A stretch of 64,000 bases of DNA from Propionibacteriaceae bacterium (GTDB lineage Bacteria; Actinomycetota; Actinomycetes; Propionibacteriales; Propionibacteriaceae). The stretch is from NCBI GenBank assembly GCA_031261455.1, contig JAISJP010000012.1:1-64000 (forward strand), read 5' to 3'. Positions 17,619 through 26,551 of this stretch are shown here, piece by piece; within the stretch, counting starts at the first letter, position 1, and every line of letters starts with the position of its first letter. The notes under the pieces are model-generated. The model was not told where the DNA came from and did no database searches. It saw only the letters and a program-made list of their open reading frames with translations. Made by a program: the position numbers and the translations under genes.

Positions 17619-18455
17619 TCAGTACAGGACAGTCGCGAGTTCGCCGACGGGTTGGAAGCCTAGGCGCTGGTATGCGCGGATCGCGGGGGTGTTGTAGTCG
17701 TTGACGTACAGGGAGATGATGGGCCAGGTGGTGCGCATCAGCGTGACGGCTTGGGCTAGGGCTGGTTCGGCCATGCCGCGGGAGCGCAGATCAGGACGCA
17801 GCCACACGCCTTGGATCTGACCGATTGGGCCAGCACAGGCACCGATGTCCGCCTTGAACCAGAACTCGCCTTGGTGTTCGGCACCGAAGGCACGGCGGAA
17901 GGCCAGCAGGGAGCGCACATACATCTTGTAGGCGTCACCGGAGTCTGCGGCGTCACCGCCGACCTCCTCCTTGTACATGCTGACCGCCGCCCGGTAGTAG
18001 CCTTCGAGTTCCGCCTCGTTGACGATGCGCACCCGACGGTCGCCGGGCAAGTGCGGCGGTTCGCCTAGCGCCATCACGGGTTGATGCTCGCGTACCTGCC
18101 GTGTCACCGCCCAACTGTCCCCCCACAGCCGTGACAAGGCACGATGCAGCTTGAGCACCAGTTGTTGCGGACCGAGAATCGCCTTGGTTCCCCGTCTAGG
18201 TCCGACCTGCGCGGCGAACGCCACAATCGCCTCGTCGTCATTTGGGTCACCGATGGGCACCAAGTTTGTACCGTGGTGCAACGCGGCGGCAAGACTGCCG
18301 TTGCGCTCGAATCCGAAGAGCGTCGCCCCAAGCATTCGCGGGTCCGCCCCGAACTGCGCCACGCGCGACGCGATGAACATCGTCTCGTAGGGTTGCTGGT
18401 CACAGAGATACTGCAGCACGGGCACATCGGCCGCGCCAAGACTGCGTAGTCCCAC
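17619..18455 (-). CDS. GNAT acetyltransferase with N-terminal DUF4081-like domain
   Basis: About 278 residues. The N-terminal half (LRSLGAADVPVLQYLCDQQPYETMFIASRV...) matches the DUF4081 type; the C-terminal half is a GNAT fold with the acetyl-CoA loop region GVWLRPDLRSRGMAEPAL and the end SLYVNDYNTPAIRAYQRLGFQPVGE. The same arrangement follows ispG in Mycobacterium (Rv2867c after gcpE), so the neighbourhood is conserved. Target unknown. I chose the GTG at 18455, 5-6 bases after AAAGGGGG; an in-frame start at 18539 would add 28 residues. Confidence 0.82.
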   Translation of the reverse strand: MGLRSLGAADVPVLQYLCDQQPYETMFIASRVAQFGADPRMLGATLFGFERNGSLAAALHHGTNLVPIGDPNDDEAIVAFAAQVGPRRGTKAILGPQQLVLKLHRALSRLWGDSWAVTRQVREHQPVMALGEPPHLPGDRRVRIVNEAELEGYYRAAVSMYKEEVGGDAADSGDAYKMYVRSLLAFRRAFGAEHQGEFWFKADIGACAGPIGQIQGVWLRPDLRSRGMAEPALAQAVTLMRTTWPIISLYVNDYNTPAIRAYQRLGFQPVGELATVLY

Positions 18456-18589
18456 GGTTACCCCCTTTGCACCTTGGACAGGCTGTGATGGGGGAGTTGG
18501 TAAGCGGGTTCGCTTGGCGGTTGCCAACCAGACACGCACGTGGCCGTGCCACTATTGCGTAGTCTCATGTTGTCCCGCCCTCTTGTGTC

Positions 18590-19711
18590 CTACTCGCCCG
18601 CTGCGCGCAGTTCAGCGGCGACGATCTCGGCTTGCTCCAGCAGGGCGGGGACGATGTCAGCCTCGGCCACGGTCTTGACCACCTCGCCGCGCACAAAAAT
18701 CTGGCCTTTGCCGTTGCCGGACGCCACACCTAGGTCGGCCTCGCGAGCCTCGCCGGGACCGTTGACGATGCAGCCCATGACCGCGACCCGCAGGGGCACG
18801 TCGAAGTCTTTCAGCCCCTCAGTCACCTCGTCCAGCAGGCTGAAGACGTCCACCTGACAGCGACCGCAGGTGGGGCACGAGATGATCTCCAGCGTGCGCT
18901 GCCTCAGGTGCAGGCTCTCCAGCAGCTTGGTGCCCACCTTCACCTCCTCGACCGGAGGTGCGGACAGGGAGACGCGGATAGTGTCGCCGATGCCCTCGCC
19001 AAGTAGCACTGCGAACGCCGCCGCCGACTTGATGGTGCCCTGCATCGTGGGTCCAGCCTCCGTCACCCCAAGATGCAAGGGGTAGTCACAGGCTGCTGAC
19101 AACTGCCGATATGCCTGGACTGTGGTCACCACGTCATGATGCTTGACGCTGATGCCGAAATTGTAGAAGCCCACGTCCTCGAACAGTCGGGCCTCGTTTA
19201 GCGCAGACTCGACGAGCGCCTCGGGGGTGGCGCGACCGTATTTGGCGAGCAGGCGTGCGTCCAGTGATCCGGCGTTGATGCCAATGCGCAGCGCGGTTCC
19301 GTTGGCGGTCGCTGCTGCGGCGATGTCGGCAACTGCATCATCGAAAGCCTTGATGTTGCCCGGGTTGACGCGCACCCCGGCGCATCCCGCCTCGATCGCC
19401 TGAAACACGTAGCGCGGCTGGAAGTGGATGTCGGCGATCAGCGGCACGGGGCATTTGCCCACCAGCTCGCCCAACGCATCTGCATCCTCGGGACGGGGCA
19501 CAGCAACCCGCACGATGTCGCACCCGGCGTTGACGCACTCGGCGATCTGCTGCAACGTCGCGTCGATGTCGTGAGTAGGAGTGGTGGTCATGGTCTGCAC
19601 GGTGATGGGGGCGTCACCACCTACTGCGATAGGCCCGAGCTGCACCTTGCGCGTGGGGCGGCGCGGCGCCAGCGGCGGCTCTTCCGGGTGCATATTGGCA
19701 ACAGCGATCAT
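18590..19711 (-). CDS. ispG: 4-hydroxy-3-methylbut-2-enyl diphosphate synthase
   Basis: Iron-sulfur enzyme of the non-mevalonate pathway converting MEcPP to HMBPP. 373 residues: TIM-barrel domain (opening with [20 protein letters not shown], containing [10 protein letters not shown] and [12 protein letters not shown]) and a C-terminal domain with the [4Fe-4S] cysteines CPTCGRCQ and CIVNGPGEA plus a following Glu. The ATG at 19711 is supported by a TAGCCT -10 box 7 bases upstream. It lies 28 bases downstream of dxr; the rseP/rip1-type protease gene that usually lies between the two in Actinobacteria is absent. Confidence 0.95.
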   Translation of the reverse strand: MIAVANMHPEEPPLAPRRPTRKVQLGPIAVGGDAPITVQTMTTTPTHDIDATLQQIAECVNAGCDIVRVAVPRPEDADALGELVGKCPVPLIADIHFQPRYVFQAIEAGCAGVRVNPGNIKAFDDAVADIAAAATANGTALRIGINAGSLDARLLAKYGRATPEALVESALNEARLFEDVGFYNFGISVKHHDVVTTVQAYRQLSAACDYPLHLGVTEAGPTMQGTIKSAAAFAVLLGEGIGDTIRVSLSAPPVEEVKVGTKLLESLHLRQRTLEIISCPTCGRCQVDVFSLLDEVTEGLKDFDVPLRVAVMGCIVNGPGEAREADLGVASGNGKGQIFVRGEVVKTVAEADIVPALLEQAEIVAAELRAAGE

Positions 19712-19718
19712 GCCATCA

Positions 19719-19724
19719 AGGCTA
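19719..19724 (-). promoter_or_regulatory. -10 box TAGCCT, leaderless ispG
   Basis: On the minus strand TAGCCT is followed by 7 bases and the ATG at 19711. It falls between dxr and ispG, so ispG may have its own promoter. Confidence 0.5.
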
Positions 19725-19739
19725 GTCGCTGGCGCCAAC

Positions 19740-20921
19740 TTATGCCGAAGATACTGCGGCACGTCCCCAATGATCGGCAGCCAAGACATCGTCTAGGGTG
19801 GCGTTGGCGTCGTCGATGAAACCGCTGGCTAGGTGCTGGTCCAGCACTCGAGCGATGGTGGCGGTGATATCGAGGAAGCCGATTTTCCTGGCGCAGAAGG
19901 CGTCAACACACGCCTCGTTGGCCGCATTGAAGACTGCGGGAGCCGTCCCCCCAGCTTCGCCTGCGCGACGCGCTAGGGCGACGGCGGGGAACACTGCTTC
20001 ATCTAGCGGCTCGAAGGTCCACGTGGAGGCTGTGGTGAAGTCGCAAGGTTGGGCGACATGCGGCAGGCGGCGCGGCCAGTCGAGTCCGAGCGCAATCGGA
20101 ATCTTCATGTCTGGGGGCGACGCCTGTGTGATCAGCGCCCCGTCAGCGAACTCGACGCCCGAATGCACCACGGACTGCGGGTGGACGACCACCTGAATGC
20201 GGTCAAACGGCACATCGAACAGCAGGTGCGCCTCGATCAACTCCAAACCCTTGTTGACAAGGGTGGATGAGTTGATGGTGACCACGCGTCCCATGTTCCA
20301 TGTGGGGTGGGCGAGGGCTTGCTCCGGGGTGACGGCAGCGAGTTGGTTGCGTGTCCAGCCGCGGAACGGGCCGCCGGATGCGGTGAGGATGAGCCGGGCA
20401 ATCTCGCCGTGCGTCCCGGCGAGCAGGCTCTGTGCGATTGCCGAATGTTCGGAGTCCACCGGCACAATCTGGCCAGGTGCGGCTAGGTCGGCGGCCATGC
20501 GTCCGCCGATGACCAGCGACTCCTTATTGGCCAGCGCCAGCGTGTTGCTGGCCTCCAGGGCCGAAATGGTTGCCAGCAGCCCAGCAGCCCCAGTGATGGC
20601 ATTGAGCACCACATCGGCACTTACTCGCGCGAGAGCTGGTGCGGCGAGCAGCCCAATCTCAAGCATGAATTCGGGACGCTCGCAGTGGGCAGCCTCGGCC
20701 GTCATCGCCACCAATTCCCGCAGTTCATCAGCGTCTCCGCTAGCCAGCGTCACCTTCGCGGGTGCGAACTCGACGATCTGTTCCGCAAGCAGTTGCAGGT
20801 TGCCGCCGCCAGCGGCCAACCCAAGCACCGCAAATCGCCCCGGATGAGCGCGAATCAGATCCAGCGCCTGAGTGCCAATCGACCCAGTGCTACCCAGCAC
20901 AATGACGCTTCTCATGGACAT
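19740..20921 (-). CDS. dxr: 1-deoxy-D-xylulose 5-phosphate reductoisomerase
   Basis: Second enzyme of the non-mevalonate pathway, making MEP from DXP with NADPH. 393 residues: nucleotide-binding [14 protein letters not shown] at the N-terminus, ALANKESLV, the catalytic loop [19 protein letters not shown], the HPTWNMG metal-site motif and [14 protein letters not shown]. The first codon pair is ATG-TCC-ATG, so the start may be 20921 or 20915. The neighbours ispG and the GNAT gene follow on the same strand. Confidence 0.95.
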   Translation of the reverse strand: MSMRSVIVLGSTGSIGTQALDLIRAHPGRFAVLGLAAGGGNLQLLAEQIVEFAPAKVTLASGDADELRELVAMTAEAAHCERPEFMLEIGLLAAPALARVSADVVLNAITGAAGLLATISALEASNTLALANKESLVIGGRMAADLAAPGQIVPVDSEHSAIAQSLLAGTHGEIARLILTASGGPFRGWTRNQLAAVTPEQALAHPTWNMGRVVTINSSTLVNKGLELIEAHLLFDVPFDRIQVVVHPQSVVHSGVEFADGALITQASPPDMKIPIALGLDWPRRLPHVAQPCDFTTASTWTFEPLDEAVFPAVALARRAGEAGGTAPAVFNAANEACVDAFCARKIGFLDITATIARVLDQHLASGFIDDANATLDDVLAADHWGRAAVSSA

Positions 20922-20942
20922 AAGTCTGCCACTTGTGAGCGA

Positions 20943-21836
20943 CTATCCAACTGGGTGCTGACCCACCATGTAGCGTTCGGAGGTCTGACGGATGGTGTCG
21001 GGCAGGGCGCGGGGCACGCCGTTGGCGTCGGCGCAAACAACCACCGACACCGCGCGGGCTAGGATCTTGGTCTCATCAGCCGGGTCAACCACTTCGGCGT
21101 TGTAGGTGATGGACGTGGAGCCGATCTTCACGGGCGCGGACACCACCATGTACGGCTCCAGCCGGTGCGGCAACTGCTCGAAGTATTCGACGTCTTGCCT
21201 AGCCAGCAGCCAAGTGACGAACTCTTTGGGCAGTTCACCGTCCCCCCAGGTGGAGGTGCCGATGCGCACGGCGTGAGTGTCCAGCGAGGTCATGGCGGCG
21301 ATACGTGCCTCTTGGATGAAGTCGAAGTAGCGCACATTGTTGACGTGGCCGTAGGGGTCAAGATCGGACCAGCGGGGGTAGAACGGGTAGCGAATGCCGT
21401 TGCCGCCCAGTGGTTTGTGCGGCATTTCGCGGAACCCGTCAACCGAGACAAAGTGGGACTCCAGATACTCACGCTGGCCCTCACTCAGCGGGCGGGGAGT
21501 GGCGGCGTCGAAATCGTAAGCGCAACACAACGTCCGGGCACGTGCCATCAGTGCGGTCTGGTCATAGATTTGGGACGCCAGAGTAAAGCGGTCGTTCCCG
21601 ATATCGCTGACCACAACTTCGACGCGCAACGGATCGGGGGAGAACGGGATGGACGACACGAACTCGACCTGATTGGTGACAACGAGAAGCCCGTCGGTCA
21701 ACAGCCCAGCGGCACCGCCCTTACCCAAAAACTGGGTGCGGGCCTCCTGCGTGTACTCGACAAAAGCGGTGTTGTTGGCGTGCCCCTGGGCGTCCAGATC
21801 CGTCCAGCGCCGCTGCACAAGTGCATGAAAGCTCAT
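20943..21836 (-). CDS. Double hot-dog acyl-CoA thioesterase
   Basis: 297 residues with two 4HBT hot-dog domains in tandem (about 1-135 and 150-285). Each carries the thioesterase motif D-x-x-x-x-G-H-x-N-N: DLDAQGHANN in the first and DLDPYGHVNN in the second. Likely hydrolyses acyl-CoA or acyl-carrier thioesters; the natural substrate is unknown. The start is backed by a TAAGAT -10 box 7 bases upstream. It precedes dxr with 21 bases between stop and start. Confidence 0.85.
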   Translation of the reverse strand: MSFHALVQRRWTDLDAQGHANNTAFVEYTQEARTQFLGKGGAAGLLTDGLLVVTNQVEFVSSIPFSPDPLRVEVVVSDIGNDRFTLASQIYDQTALMARARTLCCAYDFDAATPRPLSEGQREYLESHFVSVDGFREMPHKPLGGNGIRYPFYPRWSDLDPYGHVNNVRYFDFIQEARIAAMTSLDTHAVRIGTSTWGDGELPKEFVTWLLARQDVEYFEQLPHRLEPYMVVSAPVKIGSTSITYNAEVVDPADETKILARAVSVVVCADANGVPRALPDTIRQTSERYMVGQHPVG

Positions 21837-21843
21837 TTAGCCC

Positions 21844-21849
21844 ATCTTA
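21844..21849 (-). promoter_or_regulatory. -10 box TAAGAT, leaderless thioesterase
   Basis: On the minus strand TAAGAT is followed by 7 bases and the ATG at 21836. Confidence 0.55.
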
Positions 21850-21926
21850 CCAACGGACGTGAGTTGCTCGAAGACTTACGAATTGTGATCTGTACACAGA
21901 AAAGGGCTGGAGTGTTTGTGACCGAT

Positions 21927-23231
21927 CTACAGATGCCCGCGCACGAAGTCGTGACGGTAGGGCAGGTTTTCGTTGCGGATGCGCAGGTCGATGTAGATCA
22001 GCGCGACGACGGCAGCGAAGTACGGTTGGAACACCACGACGGCGGCGAGCGTCACGATGGCGCTCAACTGCGCGGACGCTTCGAAGATCTGCGGAATGTA
22101 GCCGATCACGGCCGCGACCACGATTGCAGGTACAAAAGCGAGGGCCAACGTGCCCAACGTCGGCCAGAATCGGGGACGGACCATCCGCACAGCGCGGTTC
22201 AAAGCCTGCATCGGGGTGGCGTTTTCCAGCAGCGCGACAATGGGAGCCACGGCGATTCGAGTGAGAATAGCGAGCGCCCCGCCGCCCATCGCGGCGATGA
22301 CAACCACACCCTCAATGAGTGCCATGGTGTTGCCAGCATCGTGTCCGCCGACCACCAACGACGCGCCCAGCACTATGCCCAGCATGATCGGCACCACAAC
22401 AACCGTGGTCAGCGCGCCAACGCCGGTGATGGACGGGATGCGCGCGTTGATCGCCCGCCACGTGGCCCCGGCCTTCGGCTTCTTGCCGCGCGCCGCGTGC
22501 CACACCGCAAACCCGATCCCGGCTGCCAGCACCGTTGATACGATAACCTCAATCAGCGTGCCCACAATGGCCGTCGGGTTGAAGCTAAGCCCGGTGCGGG
22601 TCATGGTGAAGTACGACCCAAAGTCCAAGAAGTTGAGCAGCACCGTCTGCACCAAAATCGCGCCGGTAGAGACGATCAGCATGGTTCCCGCGTTGTAACG
22701 CAGGGCCCGAAACGCTGCAAACACGATCTCCGCAGGCTTGAGGGGCCGCAGTTCGATGATCCCAGGTGCCAGCGACGGCCACGGCCAAGCAGGCGGTTCA
22801 GGTTCGGGTTCGGCCCCAGCTTCGAGCGCAGCATTCGGCCCAATGCCGACAGTCTGCGCTCCGTATGGAGCCAATTCGACGCTAGGTGGTTGCGATCCAA
22901 GCCCATATGCGGGACTGGCCGCCGCCGGTGGCCCCACCACAACTCCGTCACGCCGTTTCGGCACAAGATGTGGGGCATTCGGGAAGACGGCGGGAGTTGG
23001 CGGTCCCGTCGGGGAAACAGGGGACCCAGCCGTCGGAGATTTCTGACCGCCTGTGGCAGGGGTCTGCCCTGAAGACATCGGTGGCAGCGGCGCGAACGTC
23101 GGCAACGCAGGAGTACTCGGTAGCGTCGCGTCAGACACTGCATTCGCGCTGCGATCAGACCCATACCCAGCACTTTCGCTACCCGTCGGTGCAAGCCACT
23201 GGTCCGGGCGCTGACTCTCGTCTGGCTCCAT
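21927..23231 (-). CDS. Proline-rich multi-pass membrane protein
   Basis: 434 residues. Residues 1 to about 150 are a low-complexity Pro/Ser/Gly-rich cytosolic region, followed by a hinge (LAPGIIELRPLKPAEIVFAAF) and about six membrane segments between 185 and 420, ending in a short basic tail. The segment PAEIVFAAFRALRYNAGTML resembles the opening of the membrane domain found in glycerophosphoryl diester phosphodiesterase-type and related actinobacterial proteins, but no catalytic domain is attached. Function unknown. It is the first of the minus-strand genes that continue into thioesterase, dxr and ispG, with a 90-base gap. Confidence 0.7.
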   Translation of the reverse strand: MEPDESQRPDQWLAPTGSESAGYGSDRSANAVSDATLPSTPALPTFAPLPPMSSGQTPATGGQKSPTAGSPVSPTGPPTPAVFPNAPHLVPKRRDGVVVGPPAAASPAYGLGSQPPSVELAPYGAQTVGIGPNAALEAGAEPEPEPPAWPWPSLAPGIIELRPLKPAEIVFAAFRALRYNAGTMLIVSTGAILVQTVLLNFLDFGSYFTMTRTGLSFNPTAIVGTLIEVIVSTVLAAGIGFAVWHAARGKKPKAGATWRAINARIPSITGVGALTTVVVVPIMLGIVLGASLVVGGHDAGNTMALIEGVVVIAAMGGGALAILTRIAVAPIVALLENATPMQALNRAVRMVRPRFWPTLGTLALAFVPAIVVAAVIGYIPQIFEASAQLSAIVTLAAVVVFQPYFAAVVALIYIDLRIRNENLPYRHDFVRGHL

Positions 23232-23376
23232 CGGGCGCTCCTTCGCTTCACTCGCCGTAGCGGCGCTAAATCCGTCCCTTCAAGGATAGCGTGACGCAGG
23301 CCAGGCCGGGCATATGCGTGAGACTGGACCGCAGCATTTCCGTCGCGTCCTCAACCACACAGTTTCAAGTCTGCGG

Positions 23377-23382
23377 TAGTCT
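23377..23382 (+). promoter_or_regulatory. -10 box TAGTCT, leaderless flavoprotein gene
   Basis: TAGTCT is followed by 7 bases and the ATG at 23390. Confidence 0.55.
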
Positions 23383-23389
23383 GACGCTC

Positions 23390-23881
23390 ATGACTCACAT
23401 GCGACGTGCTGACCGTGAAGTGACATCCCCCGACGAACTGTCTGCCATTCTTGACCGAGCGTCAATCGGACACTTGGGTGTGCAGGATGCCGGGGGCGTG
23501 TACGTCGTCCCTCTTCATTTTGGACATGAAATTGGCGTTGACGGCGTGTTTCGCGTCTACATGCACTGTGCCGCGGGTGCCGGTCGCAAGCTGGACGCCA
23601 TTGCGGCCAATCCGCGCGTCTGTTTTGAGGCGGACACTTTCATCTCGTTGACTGGCGAGAGCGGCCCGGTGTGCATGTTGGGTGCCGAGTTTGAGTCTGT
23701 GATCGGTTGGGGTGACGCCCGTGTGCTCGCTGACCCGACCGAGCGTCGCCACGGCTGTGCCGTGCTCGTGGACAAGTTTGCCCCGGGGCGCGGCGCGGAG
23801 CTGCCACTTGAGTTGATGCGTGGCGTGGACATCATTGAGGTCAGGCTAGAAACCCTGTCTGGCAAGCAGAAACGGATGTGA
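23390..23881 (+). CDS. Pyridoxamine 5'-phosphate oxidase-like (NimA-type) flavoprotein
   Basis: 163 residues with the split-barrel FMN-binding fold: MRRADREVTSPDELSAILDRASIGHLGV, then YVVPLHFGHE, FRVYMHCAAGAGRKLDAIAANPRVCFE and a late VIGWGDARVLAD segment. This is the pattern of 5-nitroimidazole-resistance (Nim)-related proteins, whose physiological substrate is usually unknown. I chose the ATG at 23390 on the basis of the TAGTCT box; longer in-frame starts lack family similarity. The YibE/F gene begins 5 bases after its stop, so the two are probably co-transcribed. Confidence 0.85.
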   Translation: MTHMRRADREVTSPDELSAILDRASIGHLGVQDAGGVYVVPLHFGHEIGVDGVFRVYMHCAAGAGRKLDAIAANPRVCFEADTFISLTGESGPVCMLGAEFESVIGWGDARVLADPTERRHGCAVLVDKFAPGRGAELPLELMRGVDIIEVRLETLSGKQKRM

Positions 23882-23885
23882 CCTG

Positions 23886-25112
23886 ATGCACTCCCACGTG
23901 CCCGCAGTCACTGCTGACGGTCAACCGATACCCGAAGCTCCCGTGCCCAAACGCATCCGTGCCGCGCTGGCAGGCATAATGATGGCGCTGTTTGCGCTCA
24001 CGGTCGTATCTATGGTCAGCCTGTGGCCGAGCGCGGACGAGCTGCCGGACAAGCGACCCTACATGTACGAAGGCGCGCAGCGGCTCAGCGGCAAGGTGGT
24101 CGCCATCCATGAGGACGACCCCGACGGCGAGATCACCGTCGCCATCGACGACACCAACGACCGCGTCAAGGTGCGCACCTACCCGAGCGCGCCGGCGTCG
24201 GAGATGAGCATCGGTGACCGAGTGCGGGTGATGCGGCTGCCCGTCAATCCCAGCACCGGCACCACCGCTGGCTACATGTTCATGGACTATCAGCGGGGCT
24301 GGCCGCTGGTGGTGTTGGCGCTCATCTTTGTGGCGGTTGTTATCGCCGTCGCCCGCGTCAAAGGTGCGGCGGCACTTGTTGGCCTCGCCGGGGCGCTGAC
24401 GTGCATCTGGCTGTTCCTGCTGCCTGCGCTGATGACGGGACGCAGCCCGCTGCTGGTGACGGTCACCGCTGCGAGTGCCGTCCTTTTCATCGTGGTGTAT
24501 CTCGCGCACGGCATCTCTGTGAAATCGACGACGGCACTGCTGGGCACGTTTGCGGGCGTCGCCATCGTCGTCCTCGGGGCGTGGATCGCCATCCCCGCCA
24601 CCCACCTGACGCCCCTAGTCAACGAGGAGATGAGCGCGCTTTCCATGTATGTCACTACCGTGGACGTGGGCGGCGTGTTGCTGTGTGGCATGGTCCTTGC
24701 TGGCGTCGGCGTGCTGAACGACGTTACGATCACGCAGGCGTCCGCAGTCTGGGAGCTCCGCGCCGCCGACCCGCACGCCTCAAGGGGGGCCATCTTTGCC
24801 TCCGCGATGCGTATCGGGCGTGACCACATCGCGTCCACCGTTTACACCATCGCTTTCGCCTACGTCGGCGGCGCGCTCGCCATGCTGATGCTCACCACCC
24901 TGATCGACTACACCCTGATCGACCTGTTGACCTTTGAAGACATCGCGGAAGAGCTGGTGCCCACGTTCGTCGCGTCCATCTCGCTGGTCCTAGCCATCCC
25001 GTTGACCACGGCGATTGGTGCCTGGCTAGTCGGTGCTGGCGCGCACGAGCACGACGCCGATGTCCCGGTGCCTCCGTCCACACCGACACCCGTCGCAACC
25101 GTCACCGCCTGA
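23886..25112 (+). CDS. YibE/F-family membrane protein
   Basis: 408 residues: one N-terminal membrane segment (about 25-47), an extracytoplasmic beta-rich domain (about 60-125, QRLSGKVVAIHEDDPDGEITVAI...), then seven or so membrane helices. The TITQASAVWELR and FASAMRIGRDHIASTVYTIAFAYVG segments are hallmarks of YibE/F. The molecular function is not established. The gene starts 5 bases after the upstream flavoprotein stop. The tail is Pro/Thr-rich. Confidence 0.88.
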   Translation: MHSHVPAVTADGQPIPEAPVPKRIRAALAGIMMALFALTVVSMVSLWPSADELPDKRPYMYEGAQRLSGKVVAIHEDDPDGEITVAIDDTNDRVKVRTYPSAPASEMSIGDRVRVMRLPVNPSTGTTAGYMFMDYQRGWPLVVLALIFVAVVIAVARVKGAAALVGLAGALTCIWLFLLPALMTGRSPLLVTVTAASAVLFIVVYLAHGISVKSTTALLGTFAGVAIVVLGAWIAIPATHLTPLVNEEMSALSMYVTTVDVGGVLLCGMVLAGVGVLNDVTITQASAVWELRAADPHASRGAIFASAMRIGRDHIASTVYTIAFAYVGGALAMLMLTTLIDYTLIDLLTFEDIAEELVPTFVASISLVLAIPLTTAIGAWLVGAGAHEHDADVPVPPSTPTPVATVTA

Positions 25113-25231
25113 CGGCGAGCGACAATTGTAGTCGTAGTCTTCCTGCTCTGTTTGCTGTGCGTGGAGTCATATCTTGCGCCTGTGGGACAGTCCGGTAGTG
25201 TTGCAAATGAGTCACGAGAAAGGCAGCAACA

Positions 25232-26428
25232 ATGTCGGTCAAGATTGGAACCCCCAACACACCAACGGCAACGAAGGTGATGCTGCTGGGCTCGGGTGAG
25301 TTGGGCAAAGAGGTTGTCATCGAGCTGCAGCGTCTCGGCGTTGAGGTGATCGCTGTTGACCGCTACGAGGGCGCGCCCGCGCATCAGGTGGCGCACCGTC
25401 ACTACTGTATCGACATGCTGGACGGCGCTGCCCTCCGCGCGCTGGTCGAGGCCGAGAAACCCAACATCATCGTCCCCGAGATCGAGGCGATCTCGACGCC
25501 CACACTGCTAGAACTCGAAGCCGAAGGCGTAGTCAGGGTGGTTCCGACGGCGCGCGCCACCCGTCTGACCATGGACCGCGAGGGCATCCGTCGCCTGGCT
25601 GCTGAAGAGCTGGGCCTGCCCACGTCGCGCTACGAGTTCGTGGACACACTTGACGACTTCCGGGCTGCTGTGGGACGCATAGGGCTGCCGTGTGTGGTCA
25701 AGCCGGTGATGTCATCGTCTGGCAAGGGCCAGTCGGTCGTGCGCACGCAAGATGACATTGAGCACTCTTGGGAGTACGCCCAGACCGGCGCTCGCGGCGC
25801 TCTCGGCCAGGGCGTGCGCGTAATCGTTGAGGGTTTCGTCAACTTCGACTACGAGATCACCATGCTCACCGTGCAGCACGCGGGCGGTTGCACCATCTGC
25901 GAGCCGGTGGGCCACATCCAGATCGACGGCGACTACCGAGAGTCCTGGCAGCCGCAACCCATGAGTGCGGCCGCTGCCGCCCGCGCCCGCGAGATCGCCG
26001 AAAAGGTCACTTCTGCACTGGGCGGCTGGGGCCTATTCGGTGTGGAACTGTTCGTCGTCGGCGAGCAGGTCATCTTCTCCGAGGTCAGCCCTCGCCCGCA
26101 CGACACCGGCATGGTCACCCTCATCAGCCAGGACCTGAGCGAGTTCGCCCTGCACGCCCGCGCGCTGCTCGGCCTACCCATCCCTGGCGTGGTCCAATTC
26201 GGCCCGTCCGCCTCCTGCGCCGTCCTAGCCGAAGGCGACGGCACCCCCGTCTTCGAGCATGTCGATGCCGCGCTGACCGAGCCAAACACCCAACTTCGCC
26301 TGTTCGGCAAGCCCGCAGTCCACGGCCACCGCCGCGTAGCCGTCACCCTGGCCCGCCGCGACACCATCGAAGCCGCCCGCGCCCAAGCCCGCGCCTCCGC
26401 CGCTGCCCTTGGTGCCACGCTGGTGTAG
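25232..26428 (+). CDS. purT: Formate-dependent phosphoribosylglycinamide formyltransferase
   Basis: Third step of purine synthesis using formate and ATP instead of formyl-tetrahydrofolate. 398 residues of ATP-grasp architecture: [19 protein letters not shown] (N-terminal Rossmann-like), [17 protein letters not shown], the ATP loop [15 protein letters not shown], and the magnesium/ATP segment [32 protein letters not shown] Shine-Dalgarno precedes the ATG. In the genome it faces the accessory block that separates it from purF. Confidence 0.95.
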   Translation: MSVKIGTPNTPTATKVMLLGSGELGKEVVIELQRLGVEVIAVDRYEGAPAHQVAHRHYCIDMLDGAALRALVEAEKPNIIVPEIEAISTPTLLELEAEGVVRVVPTARATRLTMDREGIRRLAAEELGLPTSRYEFVDTLDDFRAAVGRIGLPCVVKPVMSSSGKGQSVVRTQDDIEHSWEYAQTGARGALGQGVRVIVEGFVNFDYEITMLTVQHAGGCTICEPVGHIQIDGDYRESWQPQPMSAAAAARAREIAEKVTSALGGWGLFGVELFVVGEQVIFSEVSPRPHDTGMVTLISQDLSEFALHARALLGLPIPGVVQFGPSASCAVLAEGDGTPVFEHVDAALTEPNTQLRLFGKPAVHGHRRVAVTLARRDTIEAARAQARASAAALGATLV

Positions 26429-26450
26429 CTCACTGGTTTTGCCTGCGGGG

Positions 26451-26456
26451 TATCCT
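26451..26456 (+). promoter_or_regulatory. -10 box TATCCT in front of a truncated reading frame
   Basis: TATCCT is followed by 6 bases and the ATG at 26463, matching the leaderless-gene pattern, although the frame it serves is only 16 codons long. Confidence 0.4.
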
Positions 26457-26462
26457 AGTGCG

Positions 26463-26513
26463 ATGAACGACACGGGGCTTCCCAAAGACTGGCGACACCT
26501 CCGCCACTCTTAG
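26463..26513 (+). pseudogene. Probable 5' stub of an interrupted gene
   Basis: A 16-codon frame (MNDTGLPKDWRHLRHS, then TAG) begins exactly where a leaderless gene should and ends at the edge of the low-GC block. The wording resembles the start of SAICAR synthetase (PurC), where an LPGW-x-H...SGKVRDLY block opens the protein, and a purC gene between purT and purF would make sense. No 3' remainder of purC is visible on the far side of the block. The identity is speculative; the truncation itself is a fair inference. Confidence 0.35.
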
Positions 26514-26551
26514 TTTTTCGCCGACATACATCGACAGGCGGGCAATGTCGG

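Noticed and set aside
21165..22538. Open frame of 457 codons on the plus strand
   Set aside because: Antisense to the thioesterase and membrane-protein genes, with His/Arg/Gln-rich shadow composition.
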